Shown: positions 44,579-54,392 of the stretch, piece after piece
How the letters are laid out: each line of letters starts with the position of its first letter
Numbering within the stretch: the stretch's first letter is position 1
NCBI GenBank assembly: GCA_965219495.1
Contig: OZ244777.1
Coordinates: 1,240,001 to 1,304,000, forward strand
Direction: 5' to 3'
Source of the DNA: CAZPXZ01 sp965219495
GTDB taxonomy: Bacteria > Pseudomonadota > Alphaproteobacteria > Rhodobacterales > CAZPXZ01
Length of the DNA stretch: 64,000 nucleotides
Notes under the pieces: generated by a model
Seen by the model: the letters and a program-made list of their open reading frames with translations, nothing else
Told to the model about the DNA's origin: nothing
The model's database searches: none
Made by a program: the position numbers and the translations under genes

Positions 44579-46474
44579 GTTTGTGGCTCAGTTCGGCTTG
44601 TCCGGCATCCGCGCACAGCGCCGCCAGGCCTCCGGCTGCAGGCCAAGGGCGACGGCGATAGCGCGGGCTTCGGCGCCGGGCCGGGCATCCTGGCGGATCA
44701 CGATGCGGCCGCCTTCGGCGCTCTGCAACGTCGAGGTGATCCGCACCCAGCCGGCCAGCTTGTTGCGGATCGTCCACCAGCTGTCCCGAATGCCGTGCGC
44801 CGCCAGCCGGGCGCGCAGCAGGTGGACGGCGTGGTAGGCCAGCACCGCGATAAACAGATGCGCCGAGATCTGCGCGGACTTGCTGTGCCAGATCGGACGC
44901 AATCCCATCTCCGACTTCAAACTCCGGAATGTGGCTTCCAGGTCGGTTAATCTCCAGTATTGCCGGACCACGGTCTCCAGGTCCCAGTCGGCATGGCTGG
45001 TGCGCAGCGCATAGCTTCCGGCGCCGGCGTCGTGCAGCGCGTGCCGGTCATTGCGGTTCCAGCGGATGGCGGCCGCCAAGCCCTTCGCCCCGGGCTGCAC
45101 CTCGATATCGTACTGCCGGTGCACCCGCCGGTAGCGTTCCCGCAACCGGCCGAGGCGCTGCAGCACCTTGTCCAGCCGCTTGGTGTGGTTCTTCTTCCCG
45201 AGCCCGTCGTGCAGCGCCCCCAGGGCGGCCTCGAACCGCGCCCGGTGGCGGGCGAGAAAGGCGTCGTCCTTGCGCTGGTGTTCCTCGCTCCACACGCAAA
45301 GATGCGCCTCGCCGTCCTCCGCCACCAGCCGCCAGGCCTTCGCCTGGCGCCCCGCCCGGGTCTTGAAGGCGGCGTCGGCCTCGCGTTGCGGCGGCGGCCC
45401 GCCGCCGCGCCGGACCGTGATCCAGGGATAGCCGCACTGCCGCAGCCAGGCGAGATTCGCCTCGGTGGCGATGCCGGCGTCCATGATGATGGTCGGCTTG
45501 TCCGAATCCGACGATGCCGGCTGCCCTTCCAGCCTGCGGATGGCGTCCGCCAGCACCCGCGGTTCGGACACATTGCCGGCCAGCACTTCGCTGTGCCGGG
45601 GAAACCCGTCCGCATCCAGCGACAGCGCCAGCGTCGCCAGCGGGCAGTCGTTGCGGTGCTGTTTCGAGCGTCCGAAACGGGCCAGCGGGGAAGCCGGCCG
45701 GCCAGTAAAGCGCACGTTCGTCAAGTCGAAAAACACCACCGTCCCGGAAAGCCCCAGCAAGTCCCGCTCCCGCCCAAACAGCGCTGCCTCGATGCCATCG
45801 CGGCGCGCCCACAGCATCGCGCAGATCCGGTGCAGCTTGTTCAACCCGAACGGCTTGCCGCCTTCCAGGCCCAGCAACTCCAGCGCCGCGCTCTGCTCCC
45901 GCAGCCAGCGGAACGCCTCCCGCTCGCTGCAAGGATGGATCATTCGCGCCAGCACCAGCGCCACCGCGATCCGCGCGTCCCGCTCGCTCATGCCAAGGCC
46001 CCGCAGCACCTCCAGGAAGCCGAGCTGCTCCAGTGCCGACAGCGACAGGCGCTCGCAGCCCGAAGAGCGCACCTGCTCGTGCGCAAGACTGTCCAGGCGC
46101 ACCGCCGCCACCGCGCCGGATTCCCCCGCCGTCGGATCAAGGCTGCGAAGCTGCAGCCGCCGGCCAATCCCCTCGGCTTCCGCCAATAGTTCTGGATCCG
46201 GCTCGAACAGGAACGTATCCCTGGCCAGCACCTGCTTCACCAGCAACGTCAACTCCCGCCACCGTTCCGGGGGAACCCCGAAGTCGGCGCCGAGATTGAG
46301 CAGCGTTACCTGCCGCACCCGGTCTCCGATCCGTTCGTTGCGAACCAGGCGGCAGGTGGTATAGCGGGCGCCATCGGCCATGCGGCGGGTCTGGGTCCTG
46401 CGAATGAACATGGCGGGATTTTGCCGGGGCGGCGCGGGCCTGTCAAGGCGGAATCTGACATATTGTGAAGATTA
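44579..46474 (-). mobile_element. IS1634-family insertion sequence
   Basis: About 1896 bases bounded by a 9-base direct repeat, TGGCACTAC, at 44570-44578 and 46475-46483. It carries one intact transposase gene on minus. I could not find strong inverted repeats at the ends: only a weak match (CTCAGTTCGGC against GTCAGATTCCG) is visible inside them, so the exact termini may be off by a few bases. It interrupts the TOBE domain of the ABC ATPase gene. Confidence 0.8.
44588..46411 (-). CDS. IS1634-family transposase
   Basis: The 607-residue protein is a DDE transposase of the IS1634 branch of the IS4 group. Likely catalytic Asp residues lie in VVFFDLTNVRF and TIIMDAGIATE, and the Glu in LEATFRSLKSEMGLRPI. 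The length is at the upper end for the family. The ATG ending at 46411 is the first in frame. Very high GC at third positions, higher than in the host genes around it, fits recent arrival. Confidence 0.9.
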   Translation of the reverse strand: MFIRRTQTRRMADGARYTTCRLVRNERIGDRVRQVTLLNLGADFGVPPERWRELTLLVKQVLARDTFLFEPDPELLAEAEGIGRRLQLRSLDPTAGESGAVAAVRLDSLAHEQVRSSGCERLSLSALEQLGFLEVLRGLGMSERDARIAVALVLARMIHPCSEREAFRWLREQSAALELLGLEGGKPFGLNKLHRICAMLWARRDGIEAALFGRERDLLGLSGTVVFFDLTNVRFTGRPASPLARFGRSKQHRNDCPLATLALSLDADGFPRHSEVLAGNVSEPRVLADAIRRLEGQPASSDSDKPTIIMDAGIATEANLAWLRQCGYPWITVRRGGGPPPQREADAAFKTRAGRQAKAWRLVAEDGEAHLCVWSEEHQRKDDAFLARHRARFEAALGALHDGLGKKNHTKRLDKVLQRLGRLRERYRRVHRQYDIEVQPGAKGLAAAIRWNRNDRHALHDAGAGSYALRTSHADWDLETVVRQYWRLTDLEATFRSLKSEMGLRPIWHSKSAQISAHLFIAVLAYHAVHLLRARLAAHGIRDSWWTIRNKLAGWVRITSTLQSAEGGRIVIRQDARPGAEARAIAVALGLQPEAWRRCARMPDKPN

Positions 46475-47579
46475 TGGCACTACTTCGGCCTTCCCGGAAA
46501 TCGCATCGTTACGCTGCAACGACTTATGCTCGGCAAGACCGCCGGAATCGCCGAATTCCGGCCAAATGGAACGGCGAAATGGTGAACTTGGGTGCACCAC
46601 CACCACCTGATTCCCGGCTTCACAAACGACGATGGTTTCCACGCCCGCCGGCTGAATACTCTTTACGTTGGCAGTCAGGGATCCGCGATCCGAAAACATG
46701 AATTGGCGTGGACGATCCCCCACGATCACGGTCTTGCCTTCATGCGAAGCGGGTTGCGGATTCAGTGGAATGTGCCGCTCCGAATCGATGCTCGCTCTTG
46801 CACACTCACTGTTAACTGTTAACTGACACCTTCGCTTCCGCGAAATTCATTGCCGGCGATCCAGTAAACCCGGCCACAAACCTGTTCGACGGCTTGTCGA
46901 ACACTTCGAGCGACGTTCCAACCTGCTCGATCGCTCCCCGATTCATGACAACAATACGATCCGCCATCGTCATTGCTTCTACCTGGTCATGCGTAACGTA
47001 GATTGATGTCGCGCCGAGGCGCCGGTGAAGATCCTTGATCTCGCTCCGCATCTGAACCCGCAATTTCGCATCCAAGTTGGAAAACGGTTCATCGAACAGA
47101 AAGACCCTCGGCGCCCGTACGATTGCCCGGCACATGGCGACCCGTTGCCGCTGGCCGCCGGAAAGTTTGCGAGGCAAGCGTGAGAGTAATGCCTCCAACC
47201 CGAGCATACAGGCCGTTCTGTTCACGATCTCGGCAATAGCGGGTTTCGCATAGCGGGAAAGCTTGAGACTGAACGCTTGGTTTTCGTAGGCCGTCATGTG
47301 CGAATACAGCGCATAGTTCTGAAACCCGATCGCCACGTTGCGTTCTTTGGGCTCAAACGCTGTGACGCGTTCGCCTGAAAACAGGACCTCTCTATTTGTC
47401 GGTTGTTCGAACCCCGCGACTATGCGAAGCAGCGTTGTCTTGCCGCATCCCGAAGGACCCAATATGACCATGACCTTGCAACCCACAACGCTCAAGTCGA
47501 TTCCCTTCGGGACCTCTGTACGGCCAATGTTCTCCACCATTACCCTCAGTTCGATGTTGGTTGACGAGCTTTCGTTCAC
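46475..47579 (-). pseudogene. Sugar ABC transporter ATPase (UgpC/MsiK type), N-terminal part with 7-base duplication
   Basis: Starting from a GTG ending at 47579 behind GGGAGG, the frame encodes a CUT1 ATPase: Walker A GPSGCGKTT, signature LSGGQRQRVAM, Walker B VFLFDEPFSNLDA, H-loop YVTHDQVEAMTMADRI. It stops at 46812 after KVSVNS because CTGTTAA is duplicated in tandem (46809-46822). Deleting one copy restores the frame into the TOBE part (TVIVGDRPRQFMFSDRG), which then meets the IS1634-like element at 46474. The gene therefore carries two independent lesions. It energised the sugar uptake system whose permease and binding-protein genes lie upstream. Confidence 0.85.
46809..46822. repeat. 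7-base tandem duplication causing a frameshift
   Basis: CTGTTAA occurs twice in a row, 46809-46815 and 46816-46822. It lies inside the ABC ATPase gene, and the extra copy shifts the frame into a stop. With one copy the codons read ...K-V-S-V-N-S-E-C-A... and continue into the TOBE domain. Confidence 0.8.
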
Positions 47580-48017
47580 CTGATCCCTCCCGCGACTGCG
47601 CCAATGCAAATGACCCGCCGCCACGCCAGGAAGTTTGCGAAGACCCGATCTCGCATCCTGCAAACGGAAGAAGCGATCATTCCAGAGGCGGGAATTTCTG
47701 GCAATCTTCGGAAAAGGCTGGACACCACCTGCCAGGACAACGAAACACTCGCACTCTGCAATCACCAATCGCGCATCCGTTTACGGCGCGGGATGATAGA
47801 AAGCTGGCTGGTAAAGTTAACCTGACGGGGCCATTTCGACACCCCTCCTCCATTCGTGGCGGTATCCCGCATCCGTGCGAAAGGAACACTCGCCCGGCGG
47901 TTGTGGTGGAGCAGGAGCTCCGGCTGCATACGCTTCATCCGATCTGCACCCACGTACCCACACCGCAGTGTCTTACCGGCTCCAGTTCCGTTTCCCCCGG
48001 TAACCCGCATGCCAGTT
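47580..48017 (-). other. Spacer between the ABC ATPase and PfkB genes, no gene seen
   Basis: About 440 bases with only short, unrecognised open frames on both strands. This is unusually long for the otherwise tightly packed operon, so a small gene may have been lost here. I see no terminator hairpin. Confidence 0.3.
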
Positions 48018-48929
48018 TCAAGGCGCCGGATATTCCACCGTTCGCAGAAAGCGCTCGACCTCGTGACGCTTGGGAATGCCGAGCCGCCCTCCGAAGCGCA
48101 TGCACTTCATGGCCGCAGAGACGGACGCGAAGCGCAAAGCCGACTTGAGAAGCAGGCCTTCCGCCAGGGCCAAGGCAAATGCGCCGTGAAACACGTCACC
48201 GGCGCCGAGTGTATCCACCGCCTTCACTTCGGGCGGTGCCAGATTGCGAAACTCTCCGTTTTCCAGCCAACAAACGCCTTCGTTTCCGCACGTCACCGCA
48301 ATCCAGGCATCGGTTCCGCTGGCGACAGCGGCGAGACCTGCTTGCACGCCGTCCTCTCCCGAATGCCACTTCAACCCATCTCTTGAGAAAACGGCGTGAC
48401 TCGCCAGTTCCAGCACTTCAGGCGCAAAGGGTTCCGGCGTCTGTTCGACATCCAGAATTCCGGCAACGCCATGTTCACGGGCTGTTTCCAGCACCGCCAC
48501 CGCCGCGGCAGGCCAGCGCGTATCGACGAGAACGGCGCCGGCGCTCTCGACCCTCTCCAGAGGCAATTCCGCCGCGTCCCGGAATAGCTCCGGATCGAGG
48601 AAATTCACTATTTGGCGTTCGCCGGTCGCATCGACCAGAACGGTCGAAACGGACGAAGAACAACCGGCAATGCGACGTACTCCGGTGGTATCGACTCCGA
48701 ACTCATTGAGTTCGTGGACGATTGCGTCTCCGCAGCTGTCGTCGCCGACCCGGCTCCACAGTTCCGCCCGGCCCCCAAGCAACGCGACCGCAACCGCCGC
48801 GTTGGCGCCGAGGCCGCCCCCCGTGGTCATCACTGAACTCGCGACGATCTTGTCGCCGAGGAGCGGCAAATTCGGAACGAGGAATACGGTGTCGGCGACC
48901 GCAGTGCCTGCGCAAATTACTCGGGCCAA
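48018..48929 (-). CDS. PfkB family carbohydrate kinase
   Basis: The ~303-residue protein is a ribokinase-type sugar kinase: GGGLGANAAVAVALLGG near the N-terminus, the substrate region VNFLDPELF, and the C-terminal signature DTLGAGDVFHGAFALAL with the catalytic Asp. I place the start at the TTG ending at 48929, behind AAGGAG, overlapping the GH32-like gene by 13 bases; the frame is open to 48953. It probably phosphorylates a ketose or related sugar brought in by the ABC transporter. It is the only gene of the operon with no visible lesion. Confidence 0.87.
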   Translation of the reverse strand: MARVICAGTAVADTVFLVPNLPLLGDKIVASSVMTTGGGLGANAAVAVALLGGRAELWSRVGDDSCGDAIVHELNEFGVDTTGVRRIAGCSSSVSTVLVDATGERQIVNFLDPELFRDAAELPLERVESAGAVLVDTRWPAAAVAVLETAREHGVAGILDVEQTPEPFAPEVLELASHAVFSRDGLKWHSGEDGVQAGLAAVASGTDAWIAVTCGNEGVCWLENGEFRNLAPPEVKAVDTLGAGDVFHGAFALALAEGLLLKSALRFASVSAAMKCMRFGGRLGIPKRHEVERFLRTVEYPAP

Positions 48930-50450
48930 CCCTTCTGCTCCTTGCTTACGCAAGCACCTTCAACAACCCGCAACCTGCGCAAACTCCGAATGGAGAAATT
49001 GCGGAATTCCGCCGCGCCTTCTTGCACGAACAGGCCGAACATGTTGCGGGTTTGCTCGTAGAGCCGGTAGGTCAGTGCAACTTGCTCTCCTGCAAAACAC
49101 TCCAGCTCCTCCCGGCACTGGATCAGACGAACGCGAACGCGCCCGTTCTCGGGCATGACCGGGATGCACCGTTCAACCAGCAGGGTATCGATCTCGGGTT
49201 GCCGGTGATCGCCCGGTGCCATCCGTTGCCAAATGGGATCCTTGGCCATGGGCTGTTTCCCCAAGGTGAGGCGGCCCCGGAGCGGGTTGATCTCGATAAA
49301 GTAGCCGCGGGACATGTCATCTTCCGGCTCTATGAGGATGCCGGCAGAAGTCGTACCTGCCCTGCATTGGATTTCCGTGTCGATCAGCATCTCCTGTCTT
49401 CGAACATCCAGCAAGCCGTACCCGCAGCTGTTCTCCGCCGCTGCGCGAATTGACGATCCGGACTGCTCCCACTCTCCCTACTTGCCTTCAAATCCGAACT
49501 CCACGGGCCGAGAATAGCTGGCCACCACTTCAGGCGGCAAGCGTGTGACCAAAGTCCCGTCGGGCAACGAAACCAGTTCCCGGGGAGACGCAAACCTGCC
49601 TCCCCACTCCCAAGGCGCATTCTCCCCGTGATTGGTGCGATCGTGCGCCCAGGCGAATGTTACCCGACGTGTCCCGTCACTTGCCGATCTTGCGGCATAG
49701 AACCTTCGATCTTCGATCGAATCGTGCTGCCTGTATTCCCAAGGACCATCAATGGATTTGGCTACCCGGTAACTTGTCTGCGCATGTTCGGAGTAACGCG
49801 AAAACACCAGGTACCAGTAGTCGCCCAACTGGAATACTTCCGGGCATTCCATGCAATGCGTTAGCGGCCGCGTCCAAATGGCTTCCACGAGTTCCCAAGA
49901 CCGCAGCTCCTTTGACTGCGCGACCGCGAGGCATCCCCTCTTCTGTGGCGGGCCGGCGATTTCGCGGGCGGCAATCAGCATGGTGTAACATCCGGTGCTA
50001 TCGTTCCAGAAAACAAAGGGATCGCGCCAGTCCACGGTTTCGTACTGTTGCGGATCCGGGCTCACTACGGGATTGGAGCCGTCCTTGGTCCAGCGGATCA
50101 TGTCGTCGCTCGTGGCGTGGCAAATCCGCTGATAGGAGAGTCCGTCTTCCAGCCGATGGCCGGTGTAGAAGAAATGATACTTTCGTTCGTGCTCAACCAC
50201 GGAGCCCGTCCAAACCCCGTCACCGTCTACCGTGCCGCTTGGACCGCGGCGAATCGCGTCCGGAAGAATTTCGCACTCCACCAGATCTCGCGATGCAAGA
50301 TGCCCAATCGCATTCCTCTGCCGGGCCGGGCGCTCCCCATGCGCCCTTGGGTGTCTTGAGATAGAATACATGCCTTACGCCATCGTGGTAGAAGGGCATC
50401 GCATCGCTGGCTCCCTCGCTATCTTCCGGCCTGAATCCCAGATGTCTCAT
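48917..50450 (-). pseudogene. GH32-like glycoside hydrolase, copy 2 (one frameshift, one nonsense codon)
   Basis: From the ATG ending at 50450, behind GGAGGAAAGA, the frame reads DAMPFYHDGVRHVFYL. A frame change near 50330 leads to the long part 50320-49481: GDGVWTGSVVEHERKYHFFY, WRDPFVFWND and MECPEVFQLGDYWYLVFSRYSE, the propeller with RDP and ECP motifs of clan GH-J. A TAG at 49478-49480 interrupts the same frame, which continues to 48917 with a beta-sandwich domain (SRGYFIEINPLRG, LECFAGEQVALTYRLYE). Copy 1 lies at 41263-42783. Two related hydrolases with one transporter suggest use of a fructoside-like substrate. Confidence 0.8.
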
Positions 50451-50669
50451 TCTTTCCTCCTTCCTTCCGGAACCTGCGCCACACTTTGCATCCGGACGTT
50501 TGCTCGGTTCAGGTCAACGACCGGTGAACTGCGACAAACCTGACATGACATCTGCGAAATTTTCGCTGGCGGACGACTTCCATAAATCCTGTCCGGCAAC
50601 GAAAATTGTCGGACAGGATTTGATCTTCCCAAGCGCCAGCCTTCCGACGCCATTTCAATGCGAGAACCA

Positions 50670-51517
50670 CTAGACCTTCCGACCGATCGCCTCTCCCCAA
50701 CCGATGCAGGCGAATGCACCCGGTTCATCCTTCCACTGCTCAAGTGCATCACGCCAGCCGTCAAACTGCTCCTGAGTCGCCAACCCGAATTTCTTGGCTG
50801 CTCCGACCGTAGCCGGCGCAAAAAACCAACCCTTCACGAGGCCCAGATAGAACGCAATGTCCTCGGGCGTGCCGAACGGTTCGAACGAAGCGCTGACCCG
50901 AATGTCGGCGAACCCTGCTTCGCAAAACACACCTTTTAGTTCCTTCCCAATATCGGGATGAGCTCCATTACCCTTGAGAAGCTTCGTGAAACTTTCCACG
51001 CGTCTTCGAGGTCGCTTGATCTAGGCTCCGTGAAAGAGGAGGCAGCAATTAATTCCCGGGCGGAGATGATTCCACCCGGCTTCAGCACCCGCCTCACCTC
51101 GGATAGCGTGGTCGCAGTATCCGGAACGTGCGTGAGCAATGCGTGACAATGGGCAACATCAAAATACCCGTCTTCGAAGACAAGATTGACCACATCCCCA
51201 GTCTGGAATTTCGCGTTCTCGTGCCCGCCGGCCGACGCGGCCGCCTTGGCCATTTGAATCTGGGATTCCTCCATGTCGACGCCGTAGAGTTCCCCTGGCT
51301 CCACCGCTATCGCGAGACCCACCGAAATCGTTCCGGGACCACAGCCAAAGTCCAGAACACGTAAACCGGATTTCAGGTGCGGCAGCAGATGCGCGGCATT
51401 GATCTTCGCATTCCGTCGATAGAGAAGATTCAAGAACTCATCGCTGTAGCCCATGGTGTAACTGCGCGCGGTTGGATTCTCGGACTGGTTCTCTTCCATT
51501 GCTTGTTTCTCCTTCAT
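50670..51517 (-). pseudogene. Class I SAM-dependent methyltransferase, one frameshift
   Basis: The N-terminal part (51517-50990) has the SAM-binding motif VLDFGCGPGTISVGLA, the acidic GVDMEESQ, and VRRVLKPGGIISARE. The C-terminal part (50999-50670) continues in another frame (FTKLLKGNGAHPDIGKELKGVF, AFYLGLVKGWFFA). The break is at about 50995, where the run GGAAAG probably lost one A. Otherwise the gene is complete, about 280 residues. A ubiE-like methyltransferase within a sugar operon is unusual; its substrate is unknown. Confidence 0.8.
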
Positions 51518-51619
51518 GTTGCCGGCTCACCGTAGCCCGATCACCGCACAAGTGTCCGCCAGCGCAAGGTGTATTCTTCAGAATCCGAAAATCTCAGCGA
51601 TTGGGCCGCGACGATGCTG

Positions 51620-52366
51620 CTATTTCATCGCACCAAATGTGATCCCGCGGCGGAAGTTCGCTTGCGAAAACAAGTATAATTCCAGAATTGGCGAGAACAT
51701 GGTCACACAAGTAGTTGGCACCAGCCCGTAGTTGAAAGTGAATCTGCCCACAAAGTCAATTATCGAAACGCTCAGTGGCATGATTTCCTTTTGGGCGGCA
51801 ATGACCAGCGGAAAGAAAAAACTGTTCCACGCCCAAAGGAACTCGATCAGGGCCAAGGCCTTGATCGCCGGCATGCGCCCACCGGAATCATGGCATACCA
51901 GAGCACCTGGAGGTCTTTGCAGCCGTCGCAGATCGCCGCTTCGACAAGCACCCGCGGAATTTCCTTGAAAAAGGTCGTGACCAGAAAAGTGCCGAATGAA
52001 AGCCCGAGGGCCGTCTGCGACAAGATCAGTCCCGCGAATGTGTTCAGGAGTTTCAAGTCCTTGAGGACATTGTAAATCGGAATCAGGATGGAGATTTCGG
52101 AAACCATCAGACCGATCAGAACGGCGAGGAACAGGGTCTTCTTCCCGAAATATTCCTTGATCGCGAAGCCGTATCCGGCAATAACCGACAAGACCAGCGC
52201 CAGAACCGTCGTCGAACCCGCCAGGATGATGCTGTTGAAAAATTATTTTAGTACTCCCGCTCGATGAATATGAGCGAGAAATTGAACCGTCTCGGGTCGG
52301 AGGGAAGCGCGAAGATATGACGAAAGAGTTCCGCCCGCGTCTTCAGCGACGCATTGAACATAAGAT
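51620..52366 (-). pseudogene. CUT1 sugar ABC permease (MalG type), C-terminal part
   Basis: Rejoined from at least three frame segments. They read FNASLKTRAELFRHIFALPSD, FFNSIILAGSTTVLALVLSVIAGYGFA, the EAA loop EIPRVLVEAAICDGCKDLQVLWYAMIPV, and the last helices ending FRRGITFGAMK. Frame changes lie near 52240 and 51870. The first membrane helix lies beyond the inserted element, at 53251-53396. The EAA loop, which contacts the ATPase, keeps E, A and the following D but has C in place of the conserved G-adjacent residue. Confidence 0.78.
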
Positions 52367-53250
52367 CTGACTTCCTGACCCCATACCATTTGAGATGATC
52401 CATTTCACAGGGATGGCGAGGTCGAATGGATGGTCGCTATCGAAGTCGAATGCGAGTTCGCACGCCATTGTAAGGTCAGTTCCGGGGAACACGGTCTTGG
52501 TTACGTTGAGGGTTTCGAGGAGAGGCCGGAGATGACGGGTGTGCGCCTTGTTGTCGAGATACCGGATGCGGATGGCAAGGGTTTTCCGCGGGCAGTCGGA
52601 CAGGATGGTCGCTTCGGTGGAGAACAGGGTGCGGAGGTCGGCGCGTGGGTTGCTTTTCTTTCCCTGAGCCTTGGCGATGCAGGGTATCATGGCGGCTTCG
52701 ACTCGATAGGCGACAAGCCGAGAAGCTTCGCGGTCCGGCGAATTCTCAACCCCTGGGTGCGAAGGCGGCCGGCCTCTCCCGCACACGCCGCGTCAATCGC
52801 CGTCCGGCTGCGCGGCATGGGCGGCTTGTGCAAACCGTCGTCTCCTTTTTCGCGACGTGTTCGCGCGGCGCGCGTGACCGTCGCACGGCTGACACCGAAT
52901 GCGGCCACGATATTCCTTGTGCGACGCCAGCCCGGTGACGGCGAACTGGCCGATCATGCGGTTGCGCGCGTTGCTGTCTTCGTCGGCATGGCTGCAGATG
53001 GGTTGCAGATTGAGAGAATACGTCGTGGTTCCATCCCGGCTGATCATGGACATGGTGGAACGGATCGCAATGGCGTCTGCTGGACACATCGGCAAGGGTG
53101 AAATGGTCAAGTCGGCCCCCGCGACAGCATCACGGCATATAGGGCGATCCGCATGGAATGTCATGGCCTTTGCCACGGGAAAATCCTTCTGCGACAAAGA
53201 AATGGCCTCCATCAGGACGCCCGGATCATCGCATGAGGTCAGGAAATCAG
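52367..53250 (-). mobile_element. Decayed insertion element with 18-base inverted repeats
   Basis: Inverted repeats at 52367-52384 (CTGACTTCCTGACCCCAT) and 53233-53250 (reverse complement CTGATTTCCTGACCTCAT) agree at 16 of 18 positions. AAGAT flanks both ends (52362-52366 and 53251-53255) as a 5-base target duplication. Removing the element rejoins the MalG-type permease frame as FPIYL/MFNASLKT. Inside is a minus-strand transposase remnant in three frames. The element is only 884 bases, so much of the original is deleted. Confidence 0.75.
52387..53240 (-). pseudogene. Transposase remnant with helix-turn-helix
   Basis: Three frame segments survive. The first reads TTTYSLNLQPICSHADEDSNARNRMIGQFAV. 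The second is a helix-turn-helix (AAFGVSRATVTRAARTRREKGDDGLHKPP) plus GLRIRRTAKLLGLSP. The third resembles a C-terminal tail (LSDCPRKTLAIRIRYLDNKAHTRHLRPLLET, TVFPGTDLTM). The order fits transposases with an N-terminal HTH followed by a DDE domain, but the central catalytic part is missing. I cannot name the IS family. It is clearly dead. Confidence 0.55.
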
Positions 53251-53396
53251 AAGATAGATTGGAAACAGCGAAAGCAGGACAAAAAAAGCAGGATGGCGTG
53301 CACAACCAGCGGATTGCCGAATTTTACCAAGGTTTGCGCGGACAGCCACTTCCGTATGCTGGCCGGCTCGCCGACGAACCTGCTACGCAGGCTCAC
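53251..53396 (-). pseudogene. CUT1 sugar ABC permease (MalG type), N-terminal part
   Basis: A GTG ending at 53396 overlaps the MalF-type stop as GTGA. The frame reads a short cytoplasmic tail (REPASIRKW is not in frame; the coded start is SLRSRFVGEPASIRKW) and the first helix NPLVVHAILLFL. A run of seven T at about 53287 marks a frame change, after which LLSLFPIYL leads to the element boundary. The remainder of the gene is at 51620-52366. Confidence 0.65.
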
Positions 53397-54274
53397 CGCG
53401 GAGCCTCCCGCTGCTGACCAACAAAATATCGGATCACCACGATACTGAGTAACAAGATAATGATCGTCAGTGCGGTGCTTACGGCCGATGCGAAATTGAC
53501 TTCTCCCCTTCTCAGGAAGAGGTCGTACATGTAGACGCTCACCACCTGGCTGCTCTCATTCGGCCCTCCGCCAGTAGTAATGTAGACCAAGTCGAAGAAC
53601 TTCATGGATCCAATGATCGTGTACACAGTCATGAACAGGATCGTGTTCTTGAGCGAGGGGAGTGTGACGAAGAATTAGCGTTGAAAGGAATTGGCGCGTC
53701 GATTCTTGCGGCTTCATGCAGGTCACGGTCGATGTTCTGCAGGCTGGCAAGGAAGATCAGTGTGCAAAAGCCGAAATAGCCCCAACTGCCGATCATGTTC
53801 ACGGATACGAGAGCAAGTTGCTCGCCTCCCAACCAAAACTGCTGGAGCGCCGACAAGCCGACCATTTCCAGCAGAAGATTGAGCGCGCCATTGTTGGGAT
53901 TGTGAATCCACCGCCAAACGATGGCGGCGATGATCGAGGCCACGGTTACGGGAACAAAGTAGACCATAGCGCAGAGAAACCATGATCACCGTTCGGCTAG
54001 CAAGACTGTCAGCAACAGTCCGATAAAGACGGGAATCGCAATGCTTAGCAACACCCAGATTTATGTTGTGGCTCAACGCCAGCCAAAGGACGTCATCGTC
54101 CGCAAGCACCCGAACATTTTGCAAGCCGTTATAAACGCAATCTTTCGATCTTGGCGTCGGGGAGGTCAGGAAACTCAGTGGAAAGTTTCTGGCGATCGGG
54201 TAGTAGATCCACAAACCGAGATAGAGCGTGGCGGGAAATACAAACAGCAACGGACTTATTCTTGACGTACGCAT
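53393..54274 (-). pseudogene. CUT1 sugar ABC permease (MalF type), several frameshifts
   Basis: The start at 54274 reads ISPLLFVFPATLYLGLWIYYPI, the first helix of a MalF-type permease. After frame changes near 54150 and 53970 it continues VYFVPVTVASIIAAIVWRWIHNPNNGALN, the EAA loop IDRDLHEAARIDA, then near 53665 shifts again to LPSLKNTILFMTVYTIIGSMKFFDLVYITTGGGPNESSQVVSVYMY and a last helix. All conserved parts are present, so the loss is by small indels only. It pairs with the MalG-type gene just downstream. Confidence 0.8.
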
Positions 54275-54392
54275 GGTGCAAGAAATTCAGACGCACCTGG
54301 GGGATGCCGCGCCGCCGGGCGCGGCATCCCCCAAACCGAGAATGCTCTTCTGCGAAAACTACATCGCAGCCGAGATAGCTCCGATTCGAGGA

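Noticed and set aside
44960..46189. 409-codon plus-strand frame within the IS1634-like element
   Set aside because: It is antisense to the intact DDE transposase, which explains the sequence fully.
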